This document shows positions 16,627-27,200 of a stretch of DNA of 29,446 nucleotides, one piece after another (the stretch's first letter is position 1; each line of letters starts with the position of its first letter). The stretch spans positions 1 through 29,446 of the forward strand of contig CABKMZ010000021.1 of NCBI GenBank assembly GCA_902373545.1, given 5' to 3'. The notes below the pieces were generated by a model that saw nothing but the letters and a program-made list of their open reading frames with translations, was not told the DNA's origin and searched no databases. The position numbers were made by a program, and so were the translations under genes. The stretch comes from an uncultured Actinomyces sp. GTDB taxonomy: Bacteria > Actinomycetota > Actinomycetes > Actinomycetales > Actinomycetaceae.

Positions 16627-19600
16627 TCATCCGACCCACGCACCGTTCTCGTCAAAGACGTAGGTGCGTCCGTTGATCGTGTGCGTGCCCGTCAGCATCG
16701 CTCCCGAGTAGGACAGGTAGTACCAGGAGTCGCCCACCTTGACCCAGCCGGTGGCCATCGCCCCGGAGGCCTTCAGGTAGTACCAGGAACCATCCACCTG
16801 CACCCAGCCGACGGCCATCGCACCGCTGTCGGACAGGTAGTACCAGGAGCCGCGATCGAGCAGCCAGCCGGTGCGCATGACCTTGGTGTCGGGATCCATG
16901 TAGTACCAGGAGCCGCCGTCACTGACCCAGCCGCCCACCAGAGCACCCTCGGAATCCGCGTAGACCCACTCGCCGGAGGGACGCTGGAGGAAACCGGTGG
17001 ACATGTAGCCGTTGGGACCGAACAGGTAGTCGGAGCCGTTGATCGTGAACCAGCCGCCCTTGAGGTAGTCCGTGCCGCTCGCACAGGCGTACCACCAGCC
17101 AGTGGAGTCGTGGGCCCAATGTCCGCCCGTGGGACTCACGCACGGAGCGATCGGACCCTCGTTATCGGAAGGCAGGTCAATCGTGACCGCCTCGGAGTGG
17201 TTGAGGCCGTAGTCCCACGCGAGCAGGTAGGGGTGCGCAATAATGTCGCCCTCGCCGCCCTGATCGGTCCAACCGAGCTCAAACTCACCCAGACCGATAC
17301 TTAGGCTCTCGCGGTACCTGCCTTCGCTGTACCACTGGTGGGCGTCATCCTCATTAAGACTGCGGTAGAACCACAGTCCGCTTCCGGGGTCGTGCAGGGT
17401 AAAGCCGGCGATGGGTGACTCGTCACTGATTTCCAGATCGAGAACGGGGCCAGCCATATCACCAAGGTCCACGCTTGCCCGCTCGATGACCGGAGGCGTC
17501 GTATCGACGCGGAAGTCGTAGGAGATAGACTGCTCGGTCGGCGAAGGACCGTCGTTGCTGGCGGCAATCGTCACCTTGTACGCGCCATCGGGCAGGTTCT
17601 TGAACTCGTCGGACGTCAGGTCCAGGCCCCTGGACGCATGGCCTTGCTCCACCGCAGTCATGACCCCATTCGAGTCCAGGGCGGACTTCCAGTTCTGGTG
17701 AGACGTGTACGAGGCGACGACCTCGCCAGCCGCGTTCGTGTAGGTGGTGGTCATCGTGTGCACGGACCGCAGAGTGCCCGTACGCGGATCGATGGCCGTG
17801 GGAGCACCAGAGGCCGTCGAGCGTGAAATGACGTACTTGTCGGACTGGGGACGAACAGTACGCTCCGACACCTTGCGCAGGGGGTTGAACCCGAGCAGGT
17901 CTCCGTTCCTACCGTTGTAAATGCCCGAGGCCAGGACGTGCCCATCGCCCTCAGAGGCAAGCTGGTCAAAGATCGCGGGCTTACCCCAGTCGCCGTAGAA
18001 GCCCAGGTAGGGCACGGTCAGATCAGACTGACCCTGCGTGCGCGACGTGAAGCGCACGAAGCCCTCCAGGAAGGTACCCGACGGCGCATTGTCTGTCACG
18101 TACTGGGCGAACGCGGATCCGGGGGTGACGTCGATGCCGACGGTAGCCTCGCCCTTCGCGGGCACAGTGACGATCGCGCCCTCGCCGGTGGCCGAGGCAG
18201 CACCGGAGTAAGCAATCTCCACGCCCTTGCCACGCCAATCGGAGGAGCGCTCACTGAAGAAGCCGTCCGTCACGATGTCGGAAAGCGCCTGAGAGTTCAT
18301 CTCATAGGTCGCCGAGGCGTCGGACAGGTTGTGCAGGACAACGTCGAAGTGCCAGCCCTTCGTGCCATCCCCCAGGTCGGCCTTGGGTCGGGACTGCTCG
18401 GGGGCACCCTTCACGGTCGGGTACACAGACGAGGTCGTAGCAGCCAGAACGTTCACCAGGCCGGATCCCTGCTTGCGCGGAGAGTAGTAGGCACCAGTGT
18501 CCTGGAGCGGATCGACGACGGGGGCGGCTGTGCCCATGATGAGGTTCTGGACGACGTCCACCTTCTCACGATCACTCATCGAGGCGAAGAGCGGATCGTT
18601 CTGAACGCGCTCAAGCACGACGGCGCTCACGCCGACGATCTGGGGCGTCGCCATGGACGTGCCGGACATGAACCCGTATGCGCCGTCAGGCACCGAGGAA
18701 TAGATGTTGCCGCCGGGGGCAGTCACCTCGGGCTTGAGCCGCAGATCAGGGGTGACGCCCCACGAACTGAAGCCGGACATCGAATGCTTGCTGCTGGGCG
18801 TGATCGTCATGCCCTCAACGAGGGTCAGGTGATGGTCGGCGGCAGCCAGCATGGCCTGACCATCGGCCTGCGACATGAAACCGGCGGGCACGCTCAGCGT
18901 CGACAGGCTCATGACCATGAGCGCGTCGCCGGGGACGTTGTTGTAGACGAGGACGCCAGCGGGCTTGAGGTCTGCAAGGTTCGACACCTTAGCGTCGAAG
19001 GTCAGCTTACCGCGCGACACGAGCACGAACTTACCGGCCAGTCCGTCCGGGTACTTCTCCTTGAGAGCTTTCACATCTTCTTCGGAGGCGATTCCACCGT
19101 CAACGTACTCGTAGTCGCCAGCGGGCAGCTCGGCGATGTCAGCGATCTTGTCACCGTCCTCCGCGCGCGCACGCTGGTAGGCGATGTCTCGTCCAGCCGC
19201 CTTGAAACCGTTGGCCTGAAGCACGTTATCGAGGGAGGCAACGGCAACCACGGGGGCGTAGGAAGCGGGTTCATCCAGGGTCGAGGAGTCGGGGTCGGAG
19301 GCGTAGGCCAGGTTCTTACCCGAGTTGTTGCCGTAGCCTGCGGAGAATTCGTTACCGGCGGCAGCGTCGACTGCGACCCCCTTCTCCTGCAGCGTCTCGA
19401 AGATTCCCGCGTAGACGCTGTCGGCGGCGTTGTCCATGCCACCTGTCTGGCCGAGCGAAAGATTCACGACATCGGGGCGCAGGACCGCCATGTCATCCAG
19501 GGCGGATAGCAGCGCGGAGTCCGGGATACCGCCGCTGTCACGTTCGACCTTCGCGACGATGATCTGCGCGTCGGGGGCCACGCCCATAATCTCGCCGGCG

Positions 19601-20439
19601 TTACCCGCGGCGATACCGGCGACGTGCGTGCCGTGGGAACCTGCCGGGGACGCGTCGGCGTCATCGTCCGCGTAATCGTAGGCGAAGGGGAACTTCTCGG
19701 ACACGTAGGTGCCGGTCTTGCCCGCGCCCAGCTGCGCGGCCAGGGAGGCCACCTTTCCCGCATCCAGGGCGGGAGTCCCGGACAGGGCACCAGCGAAGGC
19801 CGGGTGGGTCATATCCACGCCCGTGTCGATGACGGCGATGACCTTGCCCGCGCCCTTCTGGGACACCTGGTCGGCGTGCATGATGAGCTGGGCGCTCAGG
19901 TTGTCGGGATTCTGGCCCGCCAGGCGCGCGGCCTCGAAACCGCCCTCGGCGTCGGGCGTCACGTTATCGTCGACCTGAATCTCACGCTCGAGGAACGCGG
20001 CCTTCACGCCGCTGACGCTGCGGATCGCGTCAAGCGACCCAGCGGGGGCCTTCAGCGCGAATCCGCTGAAGGCGTTGGTGTACTCGCGGCTCACCTCGGC
20101 GGAGGCGCCCGGGTAGGCGGCTGCCACGGCCTCGTTCATGGCGGCGAGGGCGGCAGCGCGGTCGGTGCCGCTCGCCAGCTCGACGATGATGCCGACGACG
20201 CGCGCGGAGTCCTCAGCAGCGGAGGCCTGGGTCGGCGCAGCGGCCGGGGTCTGGCCGCTCTTCGAGGTCAGCGCGGTGTCGACGTCGCCGACCGGAATGA
20301 TCGGTTCGGTCGCGGACGGCGCGGGCTGTGGGGTGACGGGGGCGGGGGCGGGCGGCGACGCGATGGCCGCGGGCGCCACGAGCGCGAGCGCGCACGCCCC
20401 AGCGAGCGCAAGCAGCGCCACTGGTTTCTTCGGTGTCAT
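16627..20439 (-). CDS. Secreted S8 subtilase with PA domain and cell-wall-binding repeats
   Basis: The 1270-aa product starts at MTPKKPVALLAL, with GGGAG ten bases upstream. It has a signal peptide (to about 28), a Pro-rich spacer, IPVGDVDTALTSKSG (48-62), an I9-like prodomain (about 80-157) and a catalytic domain with Asp205, His269, oxyanion Asn363 and Ser595. The PA insertion covers about 440-545. Fn3/Ig-like domains follow. The C-terminal wall-binding repeats start with the Cys pair CVSPTGGHW...WWYACASG; one repeat carries GAMAVGW and another GAMATGW in place of the HTGW of its relatives. All catalytic residues are present. The leader contains a 9-bp inverted repeat (20470-20505). The gene is a separate transcription unit in the array. 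It is somewhat more diverged from the other four at the 3' end than they are from one another, judged by eye. Confidence 0.92.
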   Translation of the reverse strand: MTPKKPVALLALAGACALALVAPAAIASPPAPAPVTPQPAPSATEPIIPVGDVDTALTSKSGQTPAAAPTQASAAEDSARVVGIIVELASGTDRAAALAAMNEAVAAAYPGASAEVSREYTNAFSGFALKAPAGSLDAIRSVSGVKAAFLEREIQVDDNVTPDAEGGFEAARLAGQNPDNLSAQLIMHADQVSQKGAGKVIAVIDTGVDMTHPAFAGALSGTPALDAGKVASLAAQLGAGKTGTYVSEKFPFAYDYADDDADASPAGSHGTHVAGIAAGNAGEIMGVAPDAQIIVAKVERDSGGIPDSALLSALDDMAVLRPDVVNLSLGQTGGMDNAADSVYAGIFETLQEKGVAVDAAAGNEFSAGYGNNSGKNLAYASDPDSSTLDEPASYAPVVAVASLDNVLQANGFKAAGRDIAYQRARAEDGDKIADIAELPAGDYEYVDGGIASEEDVKALKEKYPDGLAGKFVLVSRGKLTFDAKVSNLADLKPAGVLVYNNVPGDALMVMSLSTLSVPAGFMSQADGQAMLAAADHHLTLVEGMTITPSSKHSMSGFSSWGVTPDLRLKPEVTAPGGNIYSSVPDGAYGFMSGTSMATPQIVGVSAVVLERVQNDPLFASMSDREKVDVVQNLIMGTAAPVVDPLQDTGAYYSPRKQGSGLVNVLAATTSSVYPTVKGAPEQSRPKADLGDGTKGWHFDVVLHNLSDASATYEMNSQALSDIVTDGFFSERSSDWRGKGVEIAYSGAASATGEGAIVTVPAKGEATVGIDVTPGSAFAQYVTDNAPSGTFLEGFVRFTSRTQGQSDLTVPYLGFYGDWGKPAIFDQLASEGDGHVLASGIYNGRNGDLLGFNPLRKVSERTVRPQSDKYVISRSTASGAPTAIDPRTGTLRSVHTMTTTYTNAAGEVVASYTSHQNWKSALDSNGVMTAVEQGHASRGLDLTSDEFKNLPDGAYKVTIAASNDGPSPTEQSISYDFRVDTTPPVIERASVDLGDMAGPVLDLEISDESPIAGFTLHDPGSGLWFYRSLNEDDAHQWYSEGRYRESLSIGLGEFELGWTDQGGEGDIIAHPYLLAWDYGLNHSEAVTIDLPSDNEGPIAPCVSPTGGHWAHDSTGWWYACASGTDYLKGGWFTINGSDYLFGPNGYMSTGFLQRPSGEWVYADSEGALVGGWVSDGGSWYYMDPDTKVMRTGWLLDRGSWYYLSDSGAMAVGWVQVDGSWYYLKASGAMATGWVKVGDSWYYLSYSGAMLTGTHTINGRTYVFDENGAWVG

Positions 20440-20469
20440 AGTCGTAAAACTCCCATGTGTTGATGGAAA

Positions 20470-20505
20470 ACCGATGGGGTGTCATGCAAAGTTCAACCCA
20501 TCGGT
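20470..20505 (-). promoter_or_regulatory. Inverted repeat in the leader of the 16627-20439 subtilase
   Basis: ACCGATGGG (20470-20478) and CCCATCGGT (20497-20505) are perfect inverted 9-mers with an 18-bp spacer, 31-66 bp upstream of the start codon. In RNA they would form a stem-loop ahead of the RBS; in DNA they could be an operator. No clear -35/-10 pair could be set for this gene. Confidence 0.35.
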
Positions 20506-20588
20506 CATTGTCTCGTAGGATACACGACACAACAAGGGGCCTTCGTCAGCGTTCCACGGGCTGACAAGGAGCCCGTCCATAAACGAGG

Positions 20589-20631
20589 CCTGGGCCCGGA
20601 AACGCTGTCATCACGCGTTTCCGGGCCCAGG
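20589..20631 (-). terminator. Terminator of the 20658-24026 subtilase
   Basis: CCTGGGCCCGGAAACG (20589-20604) and CGTTTCCGGGCCCAGG (20616-20631) form a perfect 16-bp stem with an 11-base loop, 26 bp past the stop. On the minus strand CCTCGTTTATGG follows. Confidence 0.75.
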
Positions 20632-20657
20632 GGGTGTGTCAGGAAGGAGCTAGCAGG

Positions 20658-23600
20658 TCACTTGACCCACACGCCAGAATCATCGAACGTGTAACTCTGA
20701 CCGTCGATCGATTGCGTACCGGTGTACATCGAGCCGTCGGAGCCCATGTAGTACCAGCGGTTTCCGACCTTGACCCAGCCGGTCTCCATGGCACCGGAGT
20801 TGTTCAGGTAGTACCAGCGGCCTCCACGGTTGAGCCAGCCGGTGTACATGTAGCCATCGGGGCCGAAGTAGTAGTAGCGGTTGCCGATGAGGTACCAGCC
20901 GCTACGCAGGTAGCCACTGCCGTCGTTGCACACGTACCACCAGCGCGCTCCGTCGCCAACCCAGCGGCCGGACTTGTAGGGGGTGCACACGCCCGTGCCG
21001 GGGTTGCCGCCGTTGCCGGTGCCGGGCTGATCGCCGGTGTTACCGCCGTTGCCGGGCTGATCGCCGGTGTTGCCACCGTTGCCGGGCTGATCGCCGGTGT
21101 TGCCACCGTTGTCGCCAGGCTGATCCGCGCCGCCGCCGTTACCGGCGGACTGTCCCACCGTGGTGGCCTTGGAGTGGTTGAGGCCGTAGTCCCACGCGAG
21201 GACGTAGGGCTTGTTGTAGCCGCCGCCGCGAATCTCGCTCATGTTGACGGTTGCCTTGTAGCGGTAACGACCGTTGGAGTAGGTCTGGTCGGCATCGTTA
21301 CGGATGACGTCGCGGTAGATGTACTGGCCGCTGTTCGGATCGTTCACGGTGAAGCCTGCCAGCGGCGACTCGTCGCTGATCACGACCTCGAGGGTGGATC
21401 CACTCACCGTGGCGCTCTCGACGACCGGAGCCTTGGTGTCAACGCGGAAGTTGTAGGTGATGGACTGCTTGGTCGGAGACGGGCCGTCGTTGGTGGCGGC
21501 GATCGTCAGCGTGTACTTGCCGTCGGGCAGGTTCGAGTACTTGTAGTCGTTGAGGTTGATCGAGCGCGACTCGTGGTTTTCCTCAACCCAGCTCATGCGC
21601 TGCTCGTCGGAGTCGTACACCGACTTCCAGTTCTGCTTGGAGGTGAAGGAAGCGATGCTCTTGCCGGCCTCGTTCGCGTAGGTCGTGGTGAGCGTGTGGA
21701 CGCTTCGCAGCGTGCCCGTGCGAGGAGCGATGGCCGTGGGCGCACCCGAGGCCGTGGAGCGGGAGATCACGTAGCGCTCGGCGTTGGGACGACCCTGACG
21801 ATCGCGGCCCTTGACGAGGGGGTTGTAGCCGAGGAGGTTGCCGTTCGAACCGTTGTAGATGCCCGAGGACGCGGCGTGGCCGTCACCCTCGGAGACGAGC
21901 TGGTCGAAGATCGACGGCGTGCCCCAGGAGCCGTAGAAGCCCAGGTAGGGGACGGTCATGTCAGCCTGGCCATTCGTGCGCGAGGTGAAGCGCACGAAGC
22001 CGTCCAGGAAGGTGCCCGAGGGCGCGTTCTCGGAGACGTACTGAGCGAACTGGCTGCCGGGCGTGATGTCGATGCCAACGGTGGCCTCGCCCTTGGCGGG
22101 GACGGTCACGCTGTTCTTGGAGAAGGTGACGTTGACACCCTTGCCGTTCCAGTCGCTGGACGTGCCGGTGAAGAGGCCACCCGAGATGTTCTCGGACAGG
22201 GCCTGAGCGGACATGTCGTAGGTCGCTGCCGTGCCGGACACGTTGTGCAGGGTGACGTCGAAGTGCCAGCCGTTGGTGCCGTCGCCGAGGTCCGCCTTGG
22301 GGCGGGAGGCGTCGGTCGCGCCGTTGACGGTCGGGTACACGCCCGTCGTCGTGGCAGCCTGAACGTTGACGAGGCCTGCGCCCTGCTTACGCGGGGAGTA
22401 GTAGGCGCCGTTGCTGCCGTTCGGGTCGGTGACGGGGACTGCGGTACCCATGGTGAGGTTCTGCACCACGTCGACCTTCTGGCGTGCGGTCATCGAGGAG
22501 AAGAGCGGGTCGTTCTGGACGCGCTCGAGGACAACGGCGCTGACGCCGGTGATCTGCGGGGTCGCCATGGACGTGCCGGACATGTACTGGTAGCCACCGC
22601 CGGGCACGGCTGAGTAGATGTTGCCGCCGGGGGCGGTCACCTCGGGCTTGAGGCGCATGTCGGGAGACACGCCCCACGAGCTGAAGTCGGACATCTTGTA
22701 GGCGCCACGACCGCCGCGCGCGTTTTCGATGGAGGCAACCGACACGACGGGCGCGAAGGTGGAGGGCTCACCCAGGGTCGAGGAGTCCGGGTCGGAGGCG
22801 TAGGGCAGGTTCTTGCCCGACTTGTTGCCGTAGGCAGCCGAGTACTCGTTACCGGCGGCCACATCGACGATGATGCCGTTGTTCTGCAGCTTCTCGTACA
22901 CGCCTGCGAACAGGGTGTCGGCCGCGCTATCCATGCCGGCCGTGCGGCCGAGGGACAGGTTCACGACGTCGGGCTTGATGATCGCCATGTCATCGAGAGC
23001 GGCGAGCAGGGCGGAGTCGGGGATACCACCGCCGCGGCTGCGCGCGACCTTGCCGACGATGATCTGAGCATCGGGGGCAATACCCGTGATCTGACCGCCG
23101 TTACCAGCGGTAATGCCGGCCACGTGCGTGCCATGAGAACCAGCCGGGGAGGCGTCGTTGTCATCGTCCGCATAGTCGTAGGCGAAGGGGAACTTCTCGG
23201 ACACGTAGGTGCCGCTCTTGCCCACCTGGCGCGCCAGGGCAGCGCCCTTGGAGCTATCGATGGCGGGGGTTCCGGACAGGTTGCCACGGAACGCGGAGTG
23301 GTACATGTCCACGCCCGTGTCGATGATGGCGACGACCTTGCCAGAGCCGGTCTGGGAGATGTTGGTGGCCTTCATCATGGCCTGGGCGGACGTGACGTCA
23401 CCGTGCTGCGCGGCGCGCATAGCGGCCATGGGGCTGCTCTCGGCGTCGGCGGCACTGTCGGACTCGGCGGCGCCGGTGCCCTCCGCGTCGGTGGGCGTGT
23501 CATCGCCTTCGTCGCTCACGCGCGTCTCGTGGTCGAGGAACGCGCTCTGCACGCCGCTCACACCACGGATCGCGTCCATCGAGCCGATGGGGGCACTCAG

Positions 23601-24026
23601 CGCGAAGCCTGTAAAGGTGTTGACGTACTCGTGGGTCACCTCGGTGGAGGCGTCCGGGAAGGCCGCAGCCACGGCCTCGTTGATGGAGGCGAGTGCGGCG
23701 GTCGTGTCGGTGCCGTCCTCCAGCTGGACGATCATGTCCACGACGGTCGAGGAGTCGTCCTCGACCGTGGCAGGGGCATCCTCGTCGAAGAGGGACTCGC
23801 CGTCAGGCGAGGTCAGCGCGTTGTCGACGTCACCCACAGGAAGCTCGGGAGCGGGCTCGCTCGCCGCAGCCTCATCGGCAGCTGCCTGTTCAGACTGGGC
23901 GGCGTCGGCATCAGAGCCGGCCTGGTGGATGAACGACCCCGGCATCGCAAGGGACGTGGGCAGCGCGATGGCAACCGCGCATGCGCCGGCGATAGCGAGC
24001 AGCTTCGCCGGTTTCTTCGGTGTCAT
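20658..24026 (-). CDS. Secreted S8 subtilase lacking the PA domain, with cell-wall-binding repeats
   Basis: I start the gene at MTPKKPAKLLAI (24024-24026, 1122 aa) after GGAG; the frame extends 16 codons further without support. The order is signal peptide, an acidic Ala-rich spacer, LPVGDVDNALTSPDG (62-76), I9-like prodomain (about 96-172), then a catalytic domain with Asp236, His298, oxyanion Asn393 and Ser486. Only about 90 residues separate Asn from Ser, against about 230 in the other four: the PA insertion is missing and replaced by a short RGGRG stretch near 437-441. Fn3/Ig-like domains follow, then a Gly/Asn/Gln-rich linker of repeated GDQPGNGGNT units. From about C1014 the tail has fewer wall-binding repeats (about four) than its relatives. 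Loss of PA probably alters access or substrate choice (inference). The catalytic residues are intact. Confidence 0.92.
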   Translation of the reverse strand: MTPKKPAKLLAIAGACAVAIALPTSLAMPGSFIHQAGSDADAAQSEQAAADEAAASEPAPELPVGDVDNALTSPDGESLFDEDAPATVEDDSSTVVDMIVQLEDGTDTTAALASINEAVAAAFPDASTEVTHEYVNTFTGFALSAPIGSMDAIRGVSGVQSAFLDHETRVSDEGDDTPTDAEGTGAAESDSAADAESSPMAAMRAAQHGDVTSAQAMMKATNISQTGSGKVVAIIDTGVDMYHSAFRGNLSGTPAIDSSKGAALARQVGKSGTYVSEKFPFAYDYADDDNDASPAGSHGTHVAGITAGNGGQITGIAPDAQIIVGKVARSRGGGIPDSALLAALDDMAIIKPDVVNLSLGRTAGMDSAADTLFAGVYEKLQNNGIIVDVAAGNEYSAAYGNKSGKNLPYASDPDSSTLGEPSTFAPVVSVASIENARGGRGAYKMSDFSSWGVSPDMRLKPEVTAPGGNIYSAVPGGGYQYMSGTSMATPQITGVSAVVLERVQNDPLFSSMTARQKVDVVQNLTMGTAVPVTDPNGSNGAYYSPRKQGAGLVNVQAATTTGVYPTVNGATDASRPKADLGDGTNGWHFDVTLHNVSGTAATYDMSAQALSENISGGLFTGTSSDWNGKGVNVTFSKNSVTVPAKGEATVGIDITPGSQFAQYVSENAPSGTFLDGFVRFTSRTNGQADMTVPYLGFYGSWGTPSIFDQLVSEGDGHAASSGIYNGSNGNLLGYNPLVKGRDRQGRPNAERYVISRSTASGAPTAIAPRTGTLRSVHTLTTTYANEAGKSIASFTSKQNWKSVYDSDEQRMSWVEENHESRSINLNDYKYSNLPDGKYTLTIAATNDGPSPTKQSITYNFRVDTKAPVVESATVSGSTLEVVISDESPLAGFTVNDPNSGQYIYRDVIRNDADQTYSNGRYRYKATVNMSEIRGGGYNKPYVLAWDYGLNHSKATTVGQSAGNGGGADQPGDNGGNTGDQPGNGGNTGDQPGNGGNTGDQPGTGNGGNPGTGVCTPYKSGRWVGDGARWWYVCNDGSGYLRSGWYLIGNRYYYFGPDGYMYTGWLNRGGRWYYLNNSGAMETGWVKVGNRWYYMGSDGSMYTGTQSIDGQSYTFDDSGVWVK
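21021..21110 (-). repeat. Three 30-bp tandem repeats encoding a GDQPGNGGNT linker
   Basis: Three near-identical 30-bp units (21021-21050, 21051-21080, 21081-21110), with a degenerate part beyond, encode the ten-residue Gly/Asn/Gln linker between the Ig-like part and the wall-binding tail of the PA-less protease. Copy number could vary by slippage. Confidence 0.8.
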
Positions 24027-24101
24027 ATGTCTAACTCCAATGATGGTGTCGGTGACCCGGACGGGCCGGAACAAACTTTGACCTAGTGGTCACTGGAGAT
24101 C

Positions 24102-24130
24102 AGAGTACAACACTTATCGCGGAATCTAAA
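24102..24130 (-). promoter_or_regulatory. Possible promoter of the PA-less subtilase
   Basis: On the minus strand TTTAGA (24125-24130), a 17-bp spacer and TACTCT (24102-24107) make a weak promoter. Its -10 lies 76 nt from the start codon, in line with the rest of the array. Confidence 0.35.
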
Positions 24131-24171
24131 AGCCCTTTTTTAACATTTCCCAAACTTTTTCAACAACGAAT

Positions 24172-24214
24172 CCTGGGTTTGACGACACCCGTACGAAGCG
24201 CCGCCAAACCCAGG
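24172..24214 (-). terminator. Terminator of the 24241-28056 subtilase
   Basis: CCTGGGTTTG (24172-24181) and CAAACCCAGG (24205-24214) form a 10-bp perfect stem, 26 bp past the stop. On the minus strand ATTCGTTGTTG and then an A/T-rich stretch follow. Confidence 0.6.
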
Positions 24215-24240
24215 CATTGCAGGGATATCTTCCCCTCCAC

Positions 24241-27200
24241 TTACCCGATCAGGGCACCTGAAGGACCGAAGACATAGGTGCGCCCATTGATTATCTGCAC
24301 ATCGGTCAACATCACTCCGTCAGGCCCCAGATAGTACCAGGCGTCACCCTGCTTGAGCCACCCGGTGCGCATCGCTCCTGTCAAGTCCAGGTAGTACCAG
24401 GAGCCGCCTACTTCTATCCATCCGGTGTGCATATTGCCGGAGGATCCCAGGTAGTACCAGGAGCCGCGGTCAAACAGCCATCCGGTGCGCATGACGTTCG
24501 TAGCCGGGTCGAGGTAGTACCAGTAGGGCCCTCCATACACGCCGTCACGCACCCATCCGCTCGCCAGCGCCCCGGTAGCGTCCGCGTAGACCCACTCGCC
24601 GCTCGGGCGCTTGAGGAACCCGGTCATCATGTAGCCGGAGGGGCCGAACTGGTAGTCGGCGCCGTCAATCGTGAACCATCCCCCGGCGAGGTAGCCGGTC
24701 TCGTTGGCACACACGTACCACCAGCCGGTGGCGTCCTTGGCCCAGTGGCCGCCCACGGGACTCACGCACGGGCTGGGCGTGCCCGGGTTGCCGCTCGGCA
24801 GGTTGATCGGGAAGACCTCGGAGGGGTTCAAGCCGTAATCCCACGCGAGGATGTACGGGTTGGCGATGATGTCGCCCGTGCCGCCCTGATCGGTCCACGC
24901 CTGCTGGATCACGCTCATCGGAATCTCCACGTGGTACGCATAGCGACCGTCGGCGCCGACGCTGCCCTCGTCCTCGGTGAAGACGTGGCGGTAGAACCAC
25001 AGGCCGTCGGCCGGATCATGCAGGTCGACCGCCGCCAGCGGCGAGTCATCGGTGACGTCGAAGGTGACGACGAAGCCCTCATCCTTTCCGGAGTACACCA
25101 GCTCGGAAATGACGGGCGCCGCGGTGTCGAGGCGGAACGTGTAGGAGATGGACTGCTCGGTGGGTGACGGCCCGTCGTTGCGGGCGGCAATCGTGAGCGT
25201 GTACTGGCCGTCGGGCAGATCCTTGAACGCGTCTGCGGTGGCATCCAGGGCCGTGGGGTCGTGGTAGGCCTCGACCCACGTGTTCTCCTCTGTGCTCGTC
25301 AGGTAGATGGACTTCCAGTTCCGGTAGTTCGTCACCGACGCGACGGCTTCCCCGGCCTCGTTCGTGTAGGTGCTGGTCAGCGTGTGGACGCTGCGCAGTG
25401 TGCCCGTGCGCGGTTCGAGGACAGTGGGGGCGCCCGAGGCCTCGGCCCGGGAGATCACGTAGCGCTGGGCGTTGGGGGCGCCGACGCGATCGGCTGCCTT
25501 GACGAGGGGGTTGTAGCCGAGGAGGTCGCCGGTCTTTCCGTTGATGATGGCCGAGGCGCGGGTGTGCGCTCCGCCGTCGGAGGCCAGCGCGTCGAAGATC
25601 GGAGCCTTACCCCAGTCGCCGTAGAAGCCCAGGAAGGGCACAGCGAGGTCGGGCTGACCCTCGGTGCGCGAGGCGAAGCGCACGAAGCCGTCGAGGAAGG
25701 TGCCGGACGGCGCGTTGTCCGCGACATACTGGGCGAACTCGGCGCCGGGCGTCACGTCAACGCCGACGGTGGCCTCCCCGCCCGCGGGGACGGTCACGCT
25801 CGCGCCCTCCCCCGCCGACGAGGCGGCGCCGCTGAACGCGATGTCCACGCCACGGCCTCGCCAATCCGAGGAGTGCTCAGTGAAGAAGCCTCCGTCGACG
25901 ATCTCCGACAAGGCCTGGGAGCCGAGCTCGTAGGTCGCGGGCGCGTCGGAAAGGTTGTGGAGAACGACGTCGAAGTGCCAGCCCTTGGTGCCGTCGCCCA
26001 GGTCGGCCTTGGGACGGGACGGCTCGGGAGCACCCTTGACGGTCGGGTACACGGACGAGGTCGTGGCCGCCAAGGCGTCAACCAGACCGGCTCCCTGCTT
26101 GCGCGGGGAGTACAGGGCGCCCGAGGTCTGGGCCGCGTCGGTCAGCGGGCGCGCGGTGCCCATGATGAGGTTCTGGACGACGTCGGCCTGCTCGCGCGCA
26201 CTCATCGAGGCGAAGAGCGGATCGGACTGGACGCGCTGGAGGACAATTGCGGAAATGCCCGCCATCTGCGGGGTCGCCATGGACGTACCCGAGGTTTGCT
26301 CGTACGCACCGTTCGGTATCGCCGAGAACACGTTGCCACCGGGCGCCGCGATCTCAGGCTTGAGCCGCAGGTCCGGGGACACGCCCCACGCGGAGAACTC
26401 GGAGGCCTCATAGTTCGTGGACTGGGGCAGGACCTGCCCCTCGGTCATCGTGAGGTGGTGGTCGGCGGCCTCGAGCATCGCCAGGCCGTCGGCCTGGGAG
26501 ATGAACGCAGCCGGGACGTCCTGGGTCGTCAGGTTCATGATGATCAGCGAGCCGACCGAGACGTTGTTGTAGACCAGGACGCCCGCAGGGTGCAGGTCGT
26601 AGAGGTTCTCAACCTTCTTCTGGTAGGTCATCTTGCCGCGCGAGACGAGCGCGATCTTGCCGGACAGCCCGTTCGGGAACTTCTCCTTCAGGGCGGCAAC
26701 ATCCTCCTCGGAGGCGAAGCCGGCGTCCACGTACTCGTAGGTGCCAGCCGGCAGGTCGGAGAAGTAGGCGACCTTCTCGCCGTTCATGCCGCGCGAGCGC
26801 TGGTAGCCGATGTCCATGCCGGCCGCCGTGAAGGCGTTGCGGATGAGCGCGTTCTCGACGGAGCCGACGGCGACGACGGACGGGTAGGTCGCGGGCTCAT
26901 CCATAACGGAGGAATCCGGGTCCGACGCATACGGCAGGCCCTTGCCGGACATGTTGCCGTATCCGGTCGAGAAGGCGTTGCCGGCCGCCGCGTTGACGGT
27001 GATGCCCTCCTCCGCCAGTTTCTTGTAGACGGTCGCGTAGACCGAGTCGGCCTCGTTGTCCATGCCGGCCGTCCACCCCAGCGACAGGTTGATGACGTCC
27101 GGGTGCAGGACCACCATGTCGTCGAGGGAGGCGAGCAGCGCCGAATCCAGGAGCGCGTCGTCCTCGGTGCGCGTCACCTTGCCGACGATGATCTGCGCGT

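Noticed and set aside
12573..16655. Longer start (16655) for the second protease, and likewise 24074, 28110 and 8238 for other genes
   Set aside because: The extra codons run across promoters or lack an RBS. Signal peptides begin at MTTKK, MTPKK or MSMKK, each preceded by a proper Shine-Dalgarno.
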